Source: a virus. From it: 51,376 nucleotides of DNA. The position numbers were made by a program, and so were the translations under genes. The DNA is taken from the IMG/VR virus record IMGVR_UViG_3300020401_000022, positions 1-51,376 of that record; one strand, 5' to 3'. The notes under the pieces are model-generated. The model saw nothing but the letters and a program-made list of their open reading frames with translations. It ran no database searches and had not been told where the DNA came from. Positions 33,309-41,773 of the stretch are shown in pieces. How positions within the stretch are numbered: position 1 is the stretch's first letter; every line of letters starts with the position of its first letter.

Positions 33309-34059
33309 ATTAGATTTTACAGTAGATGTTGATGCGATGGTAAAGCAGTTAGAAGTTGCTAAAGCTATGTACAAAGCTATATATGATGACCACGGCTATG
33401 GTCCACAATTTGGTGGATTGTCTATACTATCAGATAATGGTGACCATCTGAGAGGAATGATATCAGGTAAACAAGCGTGGGAAGATGGAAAGATTAATTT
33501 TGAACTAGCAATAAAAAAAGGTATTAATTTTGAATACAATTATGACACTAAAACTAAATTATGTACAGGAGAAACTGAAAGAGTTATAGACTTATTAGAT
33601 GATTTAGGAATGACACCAAGAAGAGCTAGATATACTGTTTTAAAACCTGGTGGAAAGAGTTCAATACACAATGATTCTAAAAAAGGTGAGTATGCTTGCA
33701 GGATTCATATACCTTTAATTACAAGTAAAGAATGTACACACTCTTTATTTTTAGAAGATGGTACCAAGATAGATGAAAAACACTTTCCTGCTGATGGAAG
33801 TGTGTATATCATGCAAGTAAATAATGTTCACCAAATTATAAATCCTACTGAGAAAGAAAGATGGCATTTCTTATGTAGTTGTTATGATGTGACTGGATAT
33901 AGTCCATTCAAGATATCTCACAATGAACTAAACACTGTAAAAGTAAAAGCTGGAGCTTTTAAAAACGGTGTAAAATGGACTGAGGGTGGTGGAAAACTAT
34001 TTGAAGAATCTATTCATACTTCTCAAGCTCATCAGCCAGACCAGGAAAATAATACTTAG
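33295..34059 (+). CDS. Aspartyl/asparaginyl beta-hydroxylase-like oxygenase 4
   Basis: A 254-residue protein with a complete candidate triad: His125 and Asp127 (SSIHNDSKKGEYACRIHIPL), His179 (VNNVHQIIN), and Arg189 (KERWHFLC). It is the clearest of the four oxygenase-like proteins. It overlaps the upstream paralogue by 14 bases. Its 3' end overlaps the convergent minus-strand gene by 50 bases. The target could be a protein side chain, a lipid or a small molecule. Confidence 0.8.
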   Translation: MWWAKLDFTVDVDAMVKQLEVAKAMYKAIYDDHGYGPQFGGLSILSDNGDHLRGMISGKQAWEDGKINFELAIKKGINFEYNYDTKTKLCTGETERVIDLLDDLGMTPRRARYTVLKPGGKSSIHNDSKKGEYACRIHIPLITSKECTHSLFLEDGTKIDEKHFPADGSVYIMQVNNVHQIINPTEKERWHFLCSCYDVTGYSPFKISHNELNTVKVKAGAFKNGVKWTEGGGKLFEESIHTSQAHQPDQENNT

Positions 34060-34429
34060 TACCGACTTTTGATTGTAAATCTACAAAGTCATCATATGAC
34101 ATTTCACTAATTGTATGTTCTACTGTACCTCCACCAGAATCAGGTATTGCTTGTAAGATTGGTTGAATTGTATTTAACATCTCAGTAGCAGCTGCTTCAT
34201 CTTTCATAACACGGTAAGTGTTCATTTGAAATTCACCAGCTTTTCTGTCTTTTTCATCTAATAATCTTATAAAGAAAAGCATTTTGTTTTCTTCCACATA
34301 TTGACCTTGGGATTCTAGTAATGCTGATAATTGGTCTCTAGACATATGTGAATATATGTATAGACCAAATTCGGCTTCTAATACAGTTTCATCAGATGGT
34401 ACAGTTAGTGTAGTTTTTAACGCATGCAT
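34010..34429 (-). CDS. Hypothetical protein, 139 residues
   Basis: Third gene in a minus-strand group with a c-type cytochrome and a membrane peptide. It is soluble and acidic. The N-terminus (ALKTTLTVPSDETVLEAEFG) looks like a beta-hairpin; the middle is helical (LSALLESQGQYVEENKMLFF). No family recognised. A perfect TATAAATA lies four bases before its ATG, so it can be transcribed apart from the cytochrome. It overlaps the oxygenase gene on the other strand tail to tail by 50 bases. Confidence 0.7.
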   Translation of the reverse strand: MHALKTTLTVPSDETVLEAEFGLYIYSHMSRDQLSALLESQGQYVEENKMLFFIRLLDEKDRKAGEFQMNTYRVMKDEAAATEMLNTIQPILQAIPDSGGGTVEHTISEMSYDDFVDLQSKVGTKYYFPGLADELEKYE

Positions 34430-34433
34430 GCAT

Positions 34434-34441
34434 TATTTATA
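34434..34441 (-). promoter_or_regulatory. Late promoter box TATAAATA, offset 5
   Basis: A perfect octamer ending four bases (ATGC) before the ATG at 34429. Two other ATGs lie nearby, but only the one at offset 5 opens the long frame. Confidence 0.6.
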
Positions 34442-34447
34442 ACTGTT

Positions 34448-34672
34448 TTAAGGTTTTAGAAATTCTGGTTTGTCAAAAAAGATAAACATAGTAATGAATG
34501 GTAATATTCCCATACCAATCACAAATACTGATGGTAAGAAAACCATCCAGTACATAGGATTCTTACACATAAAGTCTAGGTCTTTATTATTCATACCTCT
34601 CTTTTTGTCTTCTTCAGTGTACTCTGGATAAGATAAGCTTTCTTCGAATTTTTTGACGTGGTCTGGTTTCAT
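34448..34672 (-). CDS. Small membrane protein linked to the cytochrome
   Basis: A 74-residue protein: a charged N-terminal half (residues 1-38) and one hydrophobic helix at about 43-66 (MVFLPSVFVIGMGILPFITM), with a single cysteine at 36. The ATG overlaps the cytochrome stop (ATGA), so the two are made together. It could anchor or dock the cytochrome, or mimic a small subunit of a respiratory oxidase. This is an inference from linkage; I do not recognise the family. Confidence 0.7.
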   Translation of the reverse strand: MKPDHVKKFEESLSYPEYTEEDKKRGMNNKDLDFMCKNPMYWMVFLPSVFVIGMGILPFITMFIFFDKPEFLKP

Positions 34673-35100
34673 AGAGTATCAATATATGCTTGTATGTCTT
34701 CCATATCTTGAGTAGATAAATTAGCAGCTTGTCCCCACATTAGTGCTGACTGTGCACCTCTAGTTTCACCATTCTTATACTGTTGTAGCATTTTAACAAT
34801 GGATGTACTACCTGATAATTTAGGACCAATACCACCTTCACCATTTACACCATGACACATATTACAATTTACATATAACTTGCCACCTCTATCAGCTGGT
34901 GTTTCTTGTTGCATTGCTACTCTTTTAGCTTCTAATTGCTCTGAGAATGTACCATACTTAGCAGTATACTCTTCATAACATTCTCCCCAACAACCATGAT
35001 TGTCTGTATATCCTTTCACTTCAGCGTTTGTCACAGTTGCATAAATAATGCCTACGATACCAAAGATACCGATTGCGGCTGTCAATATTGCATGTTTCAT
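34669..35100 (-). CDS. c-type cytochrome (class I, mono-haem)
   Basis: A 143-residue exported cytochrome. A hydrophobic signal or anchor spans residues about 4-22, with a possible signal-peptidase site after TNA (26). The haem motif CNMCH is at 79-83, followed by GIGPKL, and Met121 (SALMWGQ) is a likely axial ligand. DMEDIQAYIDTL is the usual C-terminal helix. The domain order fits small cytochrome c domains that pass electrons in the periplasm. Two further cysteines (37, 41) precede the haem domain, which is unusual. Maturation would need host enzymes. A cytochrome c is rare in phages. Confidence 0.9.
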   Translation of the reverse strand: MKHAILTAAIGIFGIVGIIYATVTNAEVKGYTDNHGCWGECYEEYTAKYGTFSEQLEAKRVAMQQETPADRGGKLYVNCNMCHGVNGEGGIGPKLSGSTSIVKMLQQYKNGETRGAQSALMWGQAANLSTQDMEDIQAYIDTL

Positions 35101-35104
35101 AGTA

Positions 35105-35112
35105 TAATTATA
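35105..35112 (-). promoter_or_regulatory. Late-promoter-like box TATAATTA for the cytochrome, offset 5
   Basis: TATAATTA (one mismatch to TATAAATA) ends four bases (TACT) before the cytochrome ATG. It also contains a sigma-70-like TATAAT, so early use is possible. Confidence 0.45.
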
Positions 35113-35123
35113 CCAAGCTTCAA

Positions 35124-35131
35124 AATAAATA
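35124..35131 (+). promoter_or_regulatory. Late-promoter-like box AATAAATA for the glycosyltransferase cassette
   Basis: AATAAATA 18 bases before the ATG at 35149. A TAAGG Shine-Dalgarno lies between them, so this start has a conventional leader. Confidence 0.5.
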
Positions 35132-35148
35132 GATTATAAGGTTATAAT

Positions 35149-35829
35149 ATGTTTCCAGCGAAAATAAATTTTGTGTGTCTAAAATATGGCACAAAATATT
35201 CATCACAATATGTAAATACATTATACAGCATGCTTACAAGGCATGTTAGTATACCTTTTGAATTACATTGTATGACTGAAGACCCAACCGATATAATACC
35301 CGATGTAAAAATTGTAGAACTTCCAGACTTAGGTCTTGATAAATGGTGGTGGAAGATGCTAATGTTCAAAGAAGACTTTTTTGAAGACGGTATGTTTTTA
35401 GATTTAGATATTATAATCAAAGATGATATTACACATTTGTATGCACCATCTAAATTTATGAGAATTTTATACACTAATTGGATAGATTTAGCAGAACAAA
35501 AAAGGTGGACAATTGGTGATAATTACAAGTATTGTGAATTGAATTCATCAGTTATGTGTTGGGATAAAGATACTAAAAGACAGTTTATATGGGATGACTT
35601 TGTAGAAAATAGAGATAAGATTTTATTCTTGTATAAAGGGATAGATAATTATTTAGAGAATAGACAAAAAAGAAGTATAGAAGTATATCCACAAGACCAA
35701 ATGTTTTGCTATTCATATTGGAATTGTGAAAAAGAATACAGGCCTGAATCAAGTATAATTTTATTTGATTATAATGATAAGAAACAACATCAAATAAGAA
35801 AAAAGTGGGTTAAAGAACTATGGGTTTGA
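35149..35829 (+). CDS. Glycosyltransferase-like protein 1
   Basis: A 226-residue protein of GT-A type. GMFLDLDIIIKDD contains the metal-binding DxD (Asp85, Asp87). The N-terminal beta-strand NFVCLKYGTKYSSQYVNTLY is shared with the gene at 36,464 (HVFCVRWGTKYSIDYVNRLY), so they are paralogues. CELNSSVMCWD at about residues 126-136 resembles the acceptor-side loop of glycogenin-like GTs. It starts a plus-strand four-gene cassette. Donor and acceptor unknown. Confidence 0.75.
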   Translation: MFPAKINFVCLKYGTKYSSQYVNTLYSMLTRHVSIPFELHCMTEDPTDIIPDVKIVELPDLGLDKWWWKMLMFKEDFFEDGMFLDLDIIIKDDITHLYAPSKFMRILYTNWIDLAEQKRWTIGDNYKYCELNSSVMCWDKDTKRQFIWDDFVENRDKILFLYKGIDNYLENRQKRSIEVYPQDQMFCYSYWNCEKEYRPESSIILFDYNDKKQHQIRKKWVKELWV

Positions 35830-36467
35830 TGCAACAAACAAAAATGATGGAGGGCTTTCCTATTCCTGTTTGGGAATGGAGTAGACAGTTAGCTGAAATT
35901 ACCCATGACTATCCACATCGTGTAGAAGACTTTGCTAAATCATATTCTAGAAATCAGTTCATAGCTAAAACTTGGATGTTAGAAGTTTTAAAAGTTTATG
36001 CTGATTTAGATAGAACTACTAAATGGTGGATTATGGGTTCATGGTATGGTTCAATTACTGTACCTATGATACGTAATACATTCAAGCCCACAAGCAAAAT
36101 ACACTTATTAGATTTTGATAAAGAAGCTTTAGATATCGCTAAAAAATTACATGGTGATTATGCGATTTCAACACATCACATAGATGTAAACTGGGAGATG
36201 AAACGTCTTTCAAAGTTGAAAGCAGACGTTTGGATTAATACTAGCTGTGAACATATGTACCCTTTAACAGAAGAGTTTAATCCAAACGGTCTGTGCGTTT
36301 TTCAATCTACTAATTTTGCTAAAGACCCATCACACATTAATTGTTGTAAAGATTTAGATGAGTTTATTGAACAATGTAATTTTAAAGAGATACTATACTC
36401 AGGAGAAAAACCATTCCATGATTGGGATGACTTACATAAAAGATTTATGGTGATAGGATATAAATGA
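35820..36467 (+). CDS. Class I SAM-dependent methyltransferase-like protein
   Basis: A 215-residue Rossmann-fold protein. WWIMGSWYGSI at about residues 72-82 is motif I (SAM loop), and KIHLLDFDKEALDIAKKL at about 96-113 is motif II with the acidic residue that binds the ribose. NTSCEHM at about 142-148 fits motif IV. It lies between two glycosyltransferase-like genes and overlaps both, suggesting modification of a glycan. Substrate unknown. Confidence 0.72.
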   Translation: MGLMQQTKMMEGFPIPVWEWSRQLAEITHDYPHRVEDFAKSYSRNQFIAKTWMLEVLKVYADLDRTTKWWIMGSWYGSITVPMIRNTFKPTSKIHLLDFDKEALDIAKKLHGDYAISTHHIDVNWEMKRLSKLKADVWINTSCEHMYPLTEEFNPNGLCVFQSTNFAKDPSHINCCKDLDEFIEQCNFKEILYSGEKPFHDWDDLHKRFMVIGYK

Positions 36468-37246
36468 TACATGTATTTTGTGTAAGGTGGGGAACTAAAT
36501 ATAGTATAGATTATGTAAATCGTCTGTACAATATGGTAAAAAGAAATCTGAAAGCTGATTTTAAATTTTACTGTCAAACAGATGATACAAATGGTATGGA
36601 CACTAATATAGTTGCATTACCTTTTTTAGATGAATTACCAAACTCTACGCCAGAAAAGATGTACTCATCTCAAGAATTTATAACTGGATTACCAAGACTA
36701 TGGGATAGACCTAAACTTAATTATTGGAAACCAAATGGCTGGGGAATCAAAGGCCAAAAGATGTTTTTTGATTTAGACTTAGTTATACAAAATAGTCTGT
36801 TGCCAATTGTAAAACTACATAAAGATAAACCTTTAATTGGTAGGTCTTGGTGGCATAATATGAATGATGAAAAGAAACCTTTTTGGATTAAAAACTATGG
36901 TGCTAGATGTAATGGTGGTATGATGATGTGGAATGATGAACAGGGAAAACCACTATGGAATGATTTAAAAAAGAATGCTGAAAAAATTTACTTTATCTGT
37001 ACTGGTGGTTCAGATAACTGGATTACTTATAGACACTATGACAAGTTTGACCATATACCTCCAAAATATTACTACTCATTTAATAGAGGATGCGAATGGC
37101 CACACGATACAGATATGCATAAACATAGAAAGAATAAAATAATATGTGTTTTTAATACTGATGAATATGGTAGGAATAAACACTTTCAATTAGAATTACA
37201 TCAAGCTGAAAGGAATTACGAATGGGTACAAAAGTACTGGCAGTAA
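36464..37246 (+). CDS. Glycosyltransferase-like protein 2
   Basis: A 260-residue paralogue of the gene at 35,149 with DxD in MFFDLDLVIQNS (Asp103, Asp105) and the same N-terminal strand (VRWGTKYSIDYVN). NYGARCNGGMMMWNDE and TGGSDNWITYRHYD at about residues 144-190 may form the active-site rim. It overlaps the methyltransferase by 4 bases (ATGA) and the next gene by 25 bases. Confidence 0.75.
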   Translation: MIHVFCVRWGTKYSIDYVNRLYNMVKRNLKADFKFYCQTDDTNGMDTNIVALPFLDELPNSTPEKMYSSQEFITGLPRLWDRPKLNYWKPNGWGIKGQKMFFDLDLVIQNSLLPIVKLHKDKPLIGRSWWHNMNDEKKPFWIKNYGARCNGGMMMWNDEQGKPLWNDLKKNAEKIYFICTGGSDNWITYRHYDKFDHIPPKYYYSFNRGCEWPHDTDMHKHRKNKIICVFNTDEYGRNKHFQLELHQAERNYEWVQKYWQ

Positions 37247-37890
37247 GAATTGGAGACAAATACGGACCTGAATATGAAGATTATTTAAGGTCTAAAATAC
37301 CTAACATAGATTTTGTAAGAACATCAGACTGTAGATTTAAACTGCAATGGAATAAAGTTGGATTTATGGACTTGCCTACTAGTGACCCAATTGTTGTAAT
37401 TGATATTGATATTTTATTAGTAAATGATTATATGGAATTGATAGAATATCCTATTGAGAAAGGTCAGTTTCTTGGTCTAAAATCTTGGTGGAAAGATACG
37501 TCTCATCCTGGCTATAGTCTAAATGGTGCTTTTTACAAGTATTATCCCAAAGACTGTAAGTATATCTACAAGAAATTATGCTCGGACCCTCAGTATTGGA
37601 TGAACCACTACATTTCATCCGGCATAACACATGGTCCAGTAAATGGTGAGCAGTATTTTGTAGAGGATTCAGTAAAAGAACAGTTAGAACTAAAATATGT
37701 GCCATCTTCTTGGTTTGGTAAAATGATTTTAAATCCAGGAAGTAAATGGCTAAATGATTGTAATGACGCGTATCCTGGTGATTATTTTTATGATAATAAA
37801 AAGGAAGTGTTTAATCCTTCTGTGAAGCTTGTGCATTTTCAAAAGACACGTTCGCTTCATGGATTATGGAAAACAACTCCACAGGAGTAG
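37222..37890 (+). CDS. Glycosyltransferase-like protein 3
   Basis: A 222-residue protein with VVIDIDILLVND (Asp61, Asp63) as DxD and an N-terminal VLAVRIGDKYGPEYEDYL strand resembling the two genes upstream, but shorter before the DxD. A third member of the same local family. Its last 80 bases overlap the convergent structural gene at 37,811, antisense and tail to tail. Confidence 0.7.
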   Translation: MGTKVLAVRIGDKYGPEYEDYLRSKIPNIDFVRTSDCRFKLQWNKVGFMDLPTSDPIVVIDIDILLVNDYMELIEYPIEKGQFLGLKSWWKDTSHPGYSLNGAFYKYYPKDCKYIYKKLCSDPQYWMNHYISSGITHGPVNGEQYFVEDSVKEQLELKYVPSSWFGKMILNPGSKWLNDCNDAYPGDYFYDNKKEVFNPSVKLVHFQKTRSLHGLWKTTPQE

Positions 37891-38569
37891 ATGCTTTTCT
37901 TATTCTTGATTTAATATCTTTACTAGCATCTCTTACGGCCGGAATATCGAATACTTCGATTTTCATTCTAAATAAATCTTCTTGACTGTAGTTTTTAGCC
38001 ATGTGTTCTACAGATATAGTTGGTACTTCAACAGGTACCTCTTCTACTTTTTCAACTACTTTTTCTATGACTTCTTGTTCAGATTCTAATTTACCACGAA
38101 TTTCATGTTCAATCTGAGCTCTTAATTCGTCTTCATCGACTTGACTGTTAAGTATTCCACCAGAGTCTTTCCAGTCTTTAAACTGTTGATATTCTTCAAT
38201 GGCCTCATCTTCAGCTTTCCAAAAGGCTTTAGTATCTTCATCAATATCATCTATCGTGTATTGTTGTAATATTTTTGAGAAGAATGTGCCTGGACCAGAT
38301 GCGTTAGCTGCATGATTTTCTACTCTACCCCAGCCTTCACTATCAAAGTATCTAGCTTGCACTAAAGTTCTTTCTTCATCAAGCCATCTTACATTTTTAA
38401 TTGTAAGCTTACCATTTATCTCTTCTCTTCTTTGACCTTGATTGTTTAATACAGCACCACGTTTGACCTGCATCTTTTCACGAGTTGTCTCGTTTCCTTC
38501 ACGGTCATACATCTTTATATCTGCCGATGTAAAATCTGGTTTATCTTCTGTATATTCGTCGTTTGCCAT
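37811..38569 (-). CDS. Hypothetical structural-region protein
   Basis: A 252-residue acidic, mostly helical protein. Residues 1-95 include TIKNVRWLDEERTLVQARYF (beta-like). A coiled-coil segment with EHEIRGKLESEQEVIEKVVE then KVEEVPVEVP lies at about 150-185, and the C-terminal helix reads FRMKIEVFDIPAVRDASKDI. Located at the head of the tail-fibre/neck cluster and preceded by an AATAAATA box. A virion or chaperone role is plausible from position. Family not recognised. Confidence 0.72.
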   Translation of the reverse strand: MANDEYTEDKPDFTSADIKMYDREGNETTREKMQVKRGAVLNNQGQRREEINGKLTIKNVRWLDEERTLVQARYFDSEGWGRVENHAANASGPGTFFSKILQQYTIDDIDEDTKAFWKAEDEAIEEYQQFKDWKDSGGILNSQVDEDELRAQIEHEIRGKLESEQEVIEKVVEKVEEVPVEVPTISVEHMAKNYSQEDLFRMKIEVFDIPAVRDASKDIKSRIRKASTPVELFSIIHEANVSFENAQASQKD

Positions 38570-38573
38570 ATAT

Positions 38574-38581
38574 TATTTATT
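38574..38581 (-). promoter_or_regulatory. Late-promoter-like box AATAAATA, offset 5
   Basis: Ends four bases (ATAT) before the ATG at 38569. The TAG stop of the upstream gene and an AGGA lie right before it. Confidence 0.5.
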
Positions 38582-38582
38582 C

Positions 38583-39581
38583 CTACGCCGGATTAGCAAG
38601 CGAGAGATAATAAGTCGCTTGTGCCGTTGCTGAACCTGACGGTGTTGAAGTTGATGAATAAGTTGGGTCACTAAAAGACTGTGTTTGAGTTTCTGTAGTT
38701 TGTCTAGTGTCTGTAAAAGAACCTCTATTTGAACTACCACCTGGGTCTGAAGTCACCACTGTATATTGTAATTTTGATGCTGCCACTTTATTAATAAGCG
38801 CAGGTATACATGCTTGGTCTATAAAACTTGTAGCTTGGTAAGCACCAGTTTCATCTATTGATGCAACTTCTTTTACTAAAGTACCATTCCACATTACTGG
38901 TTTTATATCCGTACCAGGTGGTGTATCTAATGCTGTTTTTACCCATAATTTATGAGTTGTTGTACCAGCAGAATATGTTGTATCACTATGCCAAGTACCA
39001 CAGTCTACCCATGTACCTGCACCACCACTTGAAGGAGCTGATGTACTAATTCTATATGAACCTACTTCATCACCAGAATACATATCTACTAAACATTGAG
39101 AAATAATTTCATCAAAATAATCATCATTATATCCTGTTGCAGTTCTTAATGTAGAAGGTGATACAAATTTTAAGTATGAATATTGGTCATTAGCAGAAAA
39201 TGCTGTACCTAAAGTAGATGCTGACCTGTTTTGGTGATAAGCATAAGTTGCTACAGTGCTTGTTCCTAAACCTGGAAATGAAGGATAGTCATCACCACCA
39301 GAGTTATTTCTTGCTTGTGTGGCGGTTTGTTGTGTAGAAGCTGTATCTGTAGCTGAACCAATTGATGTCCAACCTGATACTGAACCTACGTTTAAAGCAC
39401 CAGCTGGACCTGTACCAGATGATGTTTGTCCATTGGCAGCATTTACACCAGTAGATGATGTGTGATAGTAATTTAAGAAAGATGCATAACGTTTTCTGAT
39501 ATTATATTGTAGACGGTCTAACTCAGTGTCAGACATCTGTTTTAATCCTGAAGTTCCGTTTATCTTTAATGGTCTTGCCAT
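38583..39581 (-). CDS. Virion structural protein (tail or neck associated)
   Basis: A 332-residue Ser/Thr/Gly-rich protein. The N-terminus MARPLKINGTSGLKQMSDTE then LDRLQYNIRKRYASFLNYY is a pattern I associate with structural proteins in marine T4-like phages. Residues 45-110 and 285-330 are low-complexity (GTGPAGAL, TSTPSGSATAQATY), as in exposed fibres. SQCLVDMYSGDEVGSYRIS is a globular part. A TAAGG Shine-Dalgarno supports the start. Its exact place in the virion is unknown. Confidence 0.75.
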   Translation of the reverse strand: MARPLKINGTSGLKQMSDTELDRLQYNIRKRYASFLNYYHTSSTGVNAANGQTSSGTGPAGALNVGSVSGWTSIGSATDTASTQQTATQARNNSGGDDYPSFPGLGTSTVATYAYHQNRSASTLGTAFSANDQYSYLKFVSPSTLRTATGYNDDYFDEIISQCLVDMYSGDEVGSYRISTSAPSSGGAGTWVDCGTWHSDTTYSAGTTTHKLWVKTALDTPPGTDIKPVMWNGTLVKEVASIDETGAYQATSFIDQACIPALINKVAASKLQYTVVTSDPGGSSNRGSFTDTRQTTETQTQSFSDPTYSSTSTPSGSATAQATYYLSLANPA

Positions 39582-39589
39582 AATTTACC

Positions 39590-41761
39590 TTACACTAATA
39601 ACGACCCAGAAAGAACCGTCAATCCATCTTTATCTTGTATAATTAGAGATTGAGTACTTGAGAAACTCTGACCTGCAACTGATAGTGATAGAGATTGTGG
39701 TGATAATACTGATGATGAATCAATAGCTCTCCACTCTGCATATCTATATGAACCATCTGAGTCAGTGTTATTCATACCAGGTTTTACTGAGTGCTTAACA
39801 ATATTCTTTTCTGTTCTTTCTGCTGAAGACATCTCCAATGCTTTAGTTTGTGCAGTTGGGTCATCTATTAGAGTAGCATCTAAGAAGTAAATTTCTGCCG
39901 CTCTAAATCCAGCAAATGTCCTACCTGTTTCTGTTTGTTTGTTTAAAATTTCTATTACCAATCCATCAAAATGTGCATCGGTATCTGTACCAGTTCTTAC
40001 AACTATATTTCTTCCATCTGAATCATCAGTTGTTGGTAGATAAATTCTCTTACCAAATAAATCAGAGTCATGCTCTGAATCATACATAACTGATATGAAG
40101 TTATAACCTGTACCTCTTGGTGAACCTTCTGAATCTGAATCGTATACACCCATGAGACCAGAACCCATAGAGTTTCTTTGAATTGCTGTACCTTTCCTAC
40201 CTGCTCTTGTTGCATAGTCAGAATCATTTAATAAGTTAACAATTTTTCTTGCAATACCAGCTTCTGAATCTCCAACATCGATATGTAATACTTTATCTTC
40301 TGAATCAGCAGCAGCTTGATTTACTAATGCACCATAAGGTACTGAGAATTCTGAATCTGGATTACCTGAGAATGAACCACGTCTGTTAAATACAACTTGC
40401 ATGTGGTGGGTTTCTGAATCCACAGAGTCAAATCTTGGTGTCTTATTACTGTTATCTTCTAACCAAAGTGAACCATTCTCTACATCAAATGCTGGTGGTG
40501 TAGCACTTACAACAGCAACTGCGTTTAGTGTCACAATTTCATCTGCACCAGTAAATGCGGCACCTCTTATTTTAAATCTGTTATTTTCAGTGACACCTAT
40601 TTGACCTGGTGCTGTTTCATCTGAGTCAATTGTACCAATATTACCCACCATATTTTTCAGGGTAATACCTTTTCTTGCATATATAGGTGAATTTGCTATT
40701 TCATTTATACCAAATGTAGATGTTTCCATCACTTCACCAGATGATGCAATACGTGGAGTAGTTTCATCACCAAAGAAGAAAGTAATCTCTACACGTTTTG
40801 CAAAGTCAGAATCATTATCTGAATCTCTCTTCAAGAAGAATGTATCTGAATCTGTTGGTACAAATTTGAATAGTGGTGTGATTGAATGGTCTGTAGTTTG
40901 TACAAATTTATCTGCAGCTTCTACTTCTAATTTTTTATCTCCACCATAAATGTAAACAATAGATGTATTTACCTTATCTATTTCAGCAATAATGTTTTGG
41001 TCCATAGAGTTAAGAGAAGCTGATGCATTTACAGCATTAGCTATTCTTGTAGCTATTCCAGCTGATGTTAAATCTGAGTCTATATTAAATGATATATCTA
41101 CAATACCACCACCAAATTTACTACCGTGTACTGCATTTACTGGAGTAACGTCTGAATCTGTAGTACCATCTGAGTCATGCAATAATAACTTAAGCTTATT
41201 ACTGTCAGACCTATTTCTAAATGCTTTTCGTACTGGTATGTGTCTTACCATATAAGCTTTACCGTCACCATTATTGACAGTTGAATCTCTACCTGAACCT
41301 GTAATTCCAGTAAGAGTTCTTGTACCTTCTGAATCTGTAAATGTTGGTGTATAAGAATCTGAATCTCTGACAAAATTAAGCCTGAAATCTGAATCTAAGA
41401 AACCAGATTGTCTAATTCTTAATTTAACATTTAATCCTGCAGTGTCTGAGTCTAAAATTCTTCTTGAAATAATTCTTATCTGTGCACCAGATTGAAATTG
41501 CTGACCATAAGGTCTAAATCCAGGTAATCTATATTTGGAACCTGAAACCATTACCTTATTTACTTCTAAAATATCAGATGTACCATCTGAGTCTCTTGTG
41601 ACTGTAGGTCTTTTTGTATAAAGCTTTCTTGTGGATAGGTTAATTGCTATCTCACCTTGTTCAATTTGGTCAGTAGTCGGTTGACCTTCAGCATTCAAAC
41701 CCGTAGATAAACTTCTACGGTGTTTATAAACTGGTCTGCCATTTGAAAAGTTAATAGTCAT
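39590..41761 (-). CDS. Putative tail fibre/whisker structural protein, DSD-rich
   Basis: A 723-residue beta-rich protein. The N-terminal EQGEIAINLSTRKLYTKR (about residues 35-52) is the short repeat often seen at the base of phage tail fibres. Through the rest I count 16 DSD and 7 DSE tripeptides at irregular spacing, mostly between predicted strands. Two related segments (HIPVRKAFRNRSDSNKLKLL and MQVVFNRRGSFSGNPDSEF) may be repeats of one domain. No enzyme motif. Likely surface-exposed and possibly host-recognising. Confidence 0.75.
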   Translation of the reverse strand: MTINFSNGRPVYKHRRSLSTGLNAEGQPTTDQIEQGEIAINLSTRKLYTKRPTVTRDSDGTSDILEVNKVMVSGSKYRLPGFRPYGQQFQSGAQIRIISRRILDSDTAGLNVKLRIRQSGFLDSDFRLNFVRDSDSYTPTFTDSEGTRTLTGITGSGRDSTVNNGDGKAYMVRHIPVRKAFRNRSDSNKLKLLLHDSDGTTDSDVTPVNAVHGSKFGGGIVDISFNIDSDLTSAGIATRIANAVNASASLNSMDQNIIAEIDKVNTSIVYIYGGDKKLEVEAADKFVQTTDHSITPLFKFVPTDSDTFFLKRDSDNDSDFAKRVEITFFFGDETTPRIASSGEVMETSTFGINEIANSPIYARKGITLKNMVGNIGTIDSDETAPGQIGVTENNRFKIRGAAFTGADEIVTLNAVAVVSATPPAFDVENGSLWLEDNSNKTPRFDSVDSETHHMQVVFNRRGSFSGNPDSEFSVPYGALVNQAAADSEDKVLHIDVGDSEAGIARKIVNLLNDSDYATRAGRKGTAIQRNSMGSGLMGVYDSDSEGSPRGTGYNFISVMYDSEHDSDLFGKRIYLPTTDDSDGRNIVVRTGTDTDAHFDGLVIEILNKQTETGRTFAGFRAAEIYFLDATLIDDPTAQTKALEMSSAERTEKNIVKHSVKPGMNNTDSDGSYRYAEWRAIDSSSVLSPQSLSLSVAGQSFSSTQSLIIQDKDGLTVLSGSLLV

Positions 41762-41765
41762 ATAT

Positions 41766-41773
41766 TATTTATC
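41766..41773 (-). promoter_or_regulatory. Late-promoter-like box GATAAATA, offset 5
   Basis: GATAAATA ends four bases (ATAT) before the ATG at 41761. GGGA overlaps the left side of the box. Confidence 0.5.
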
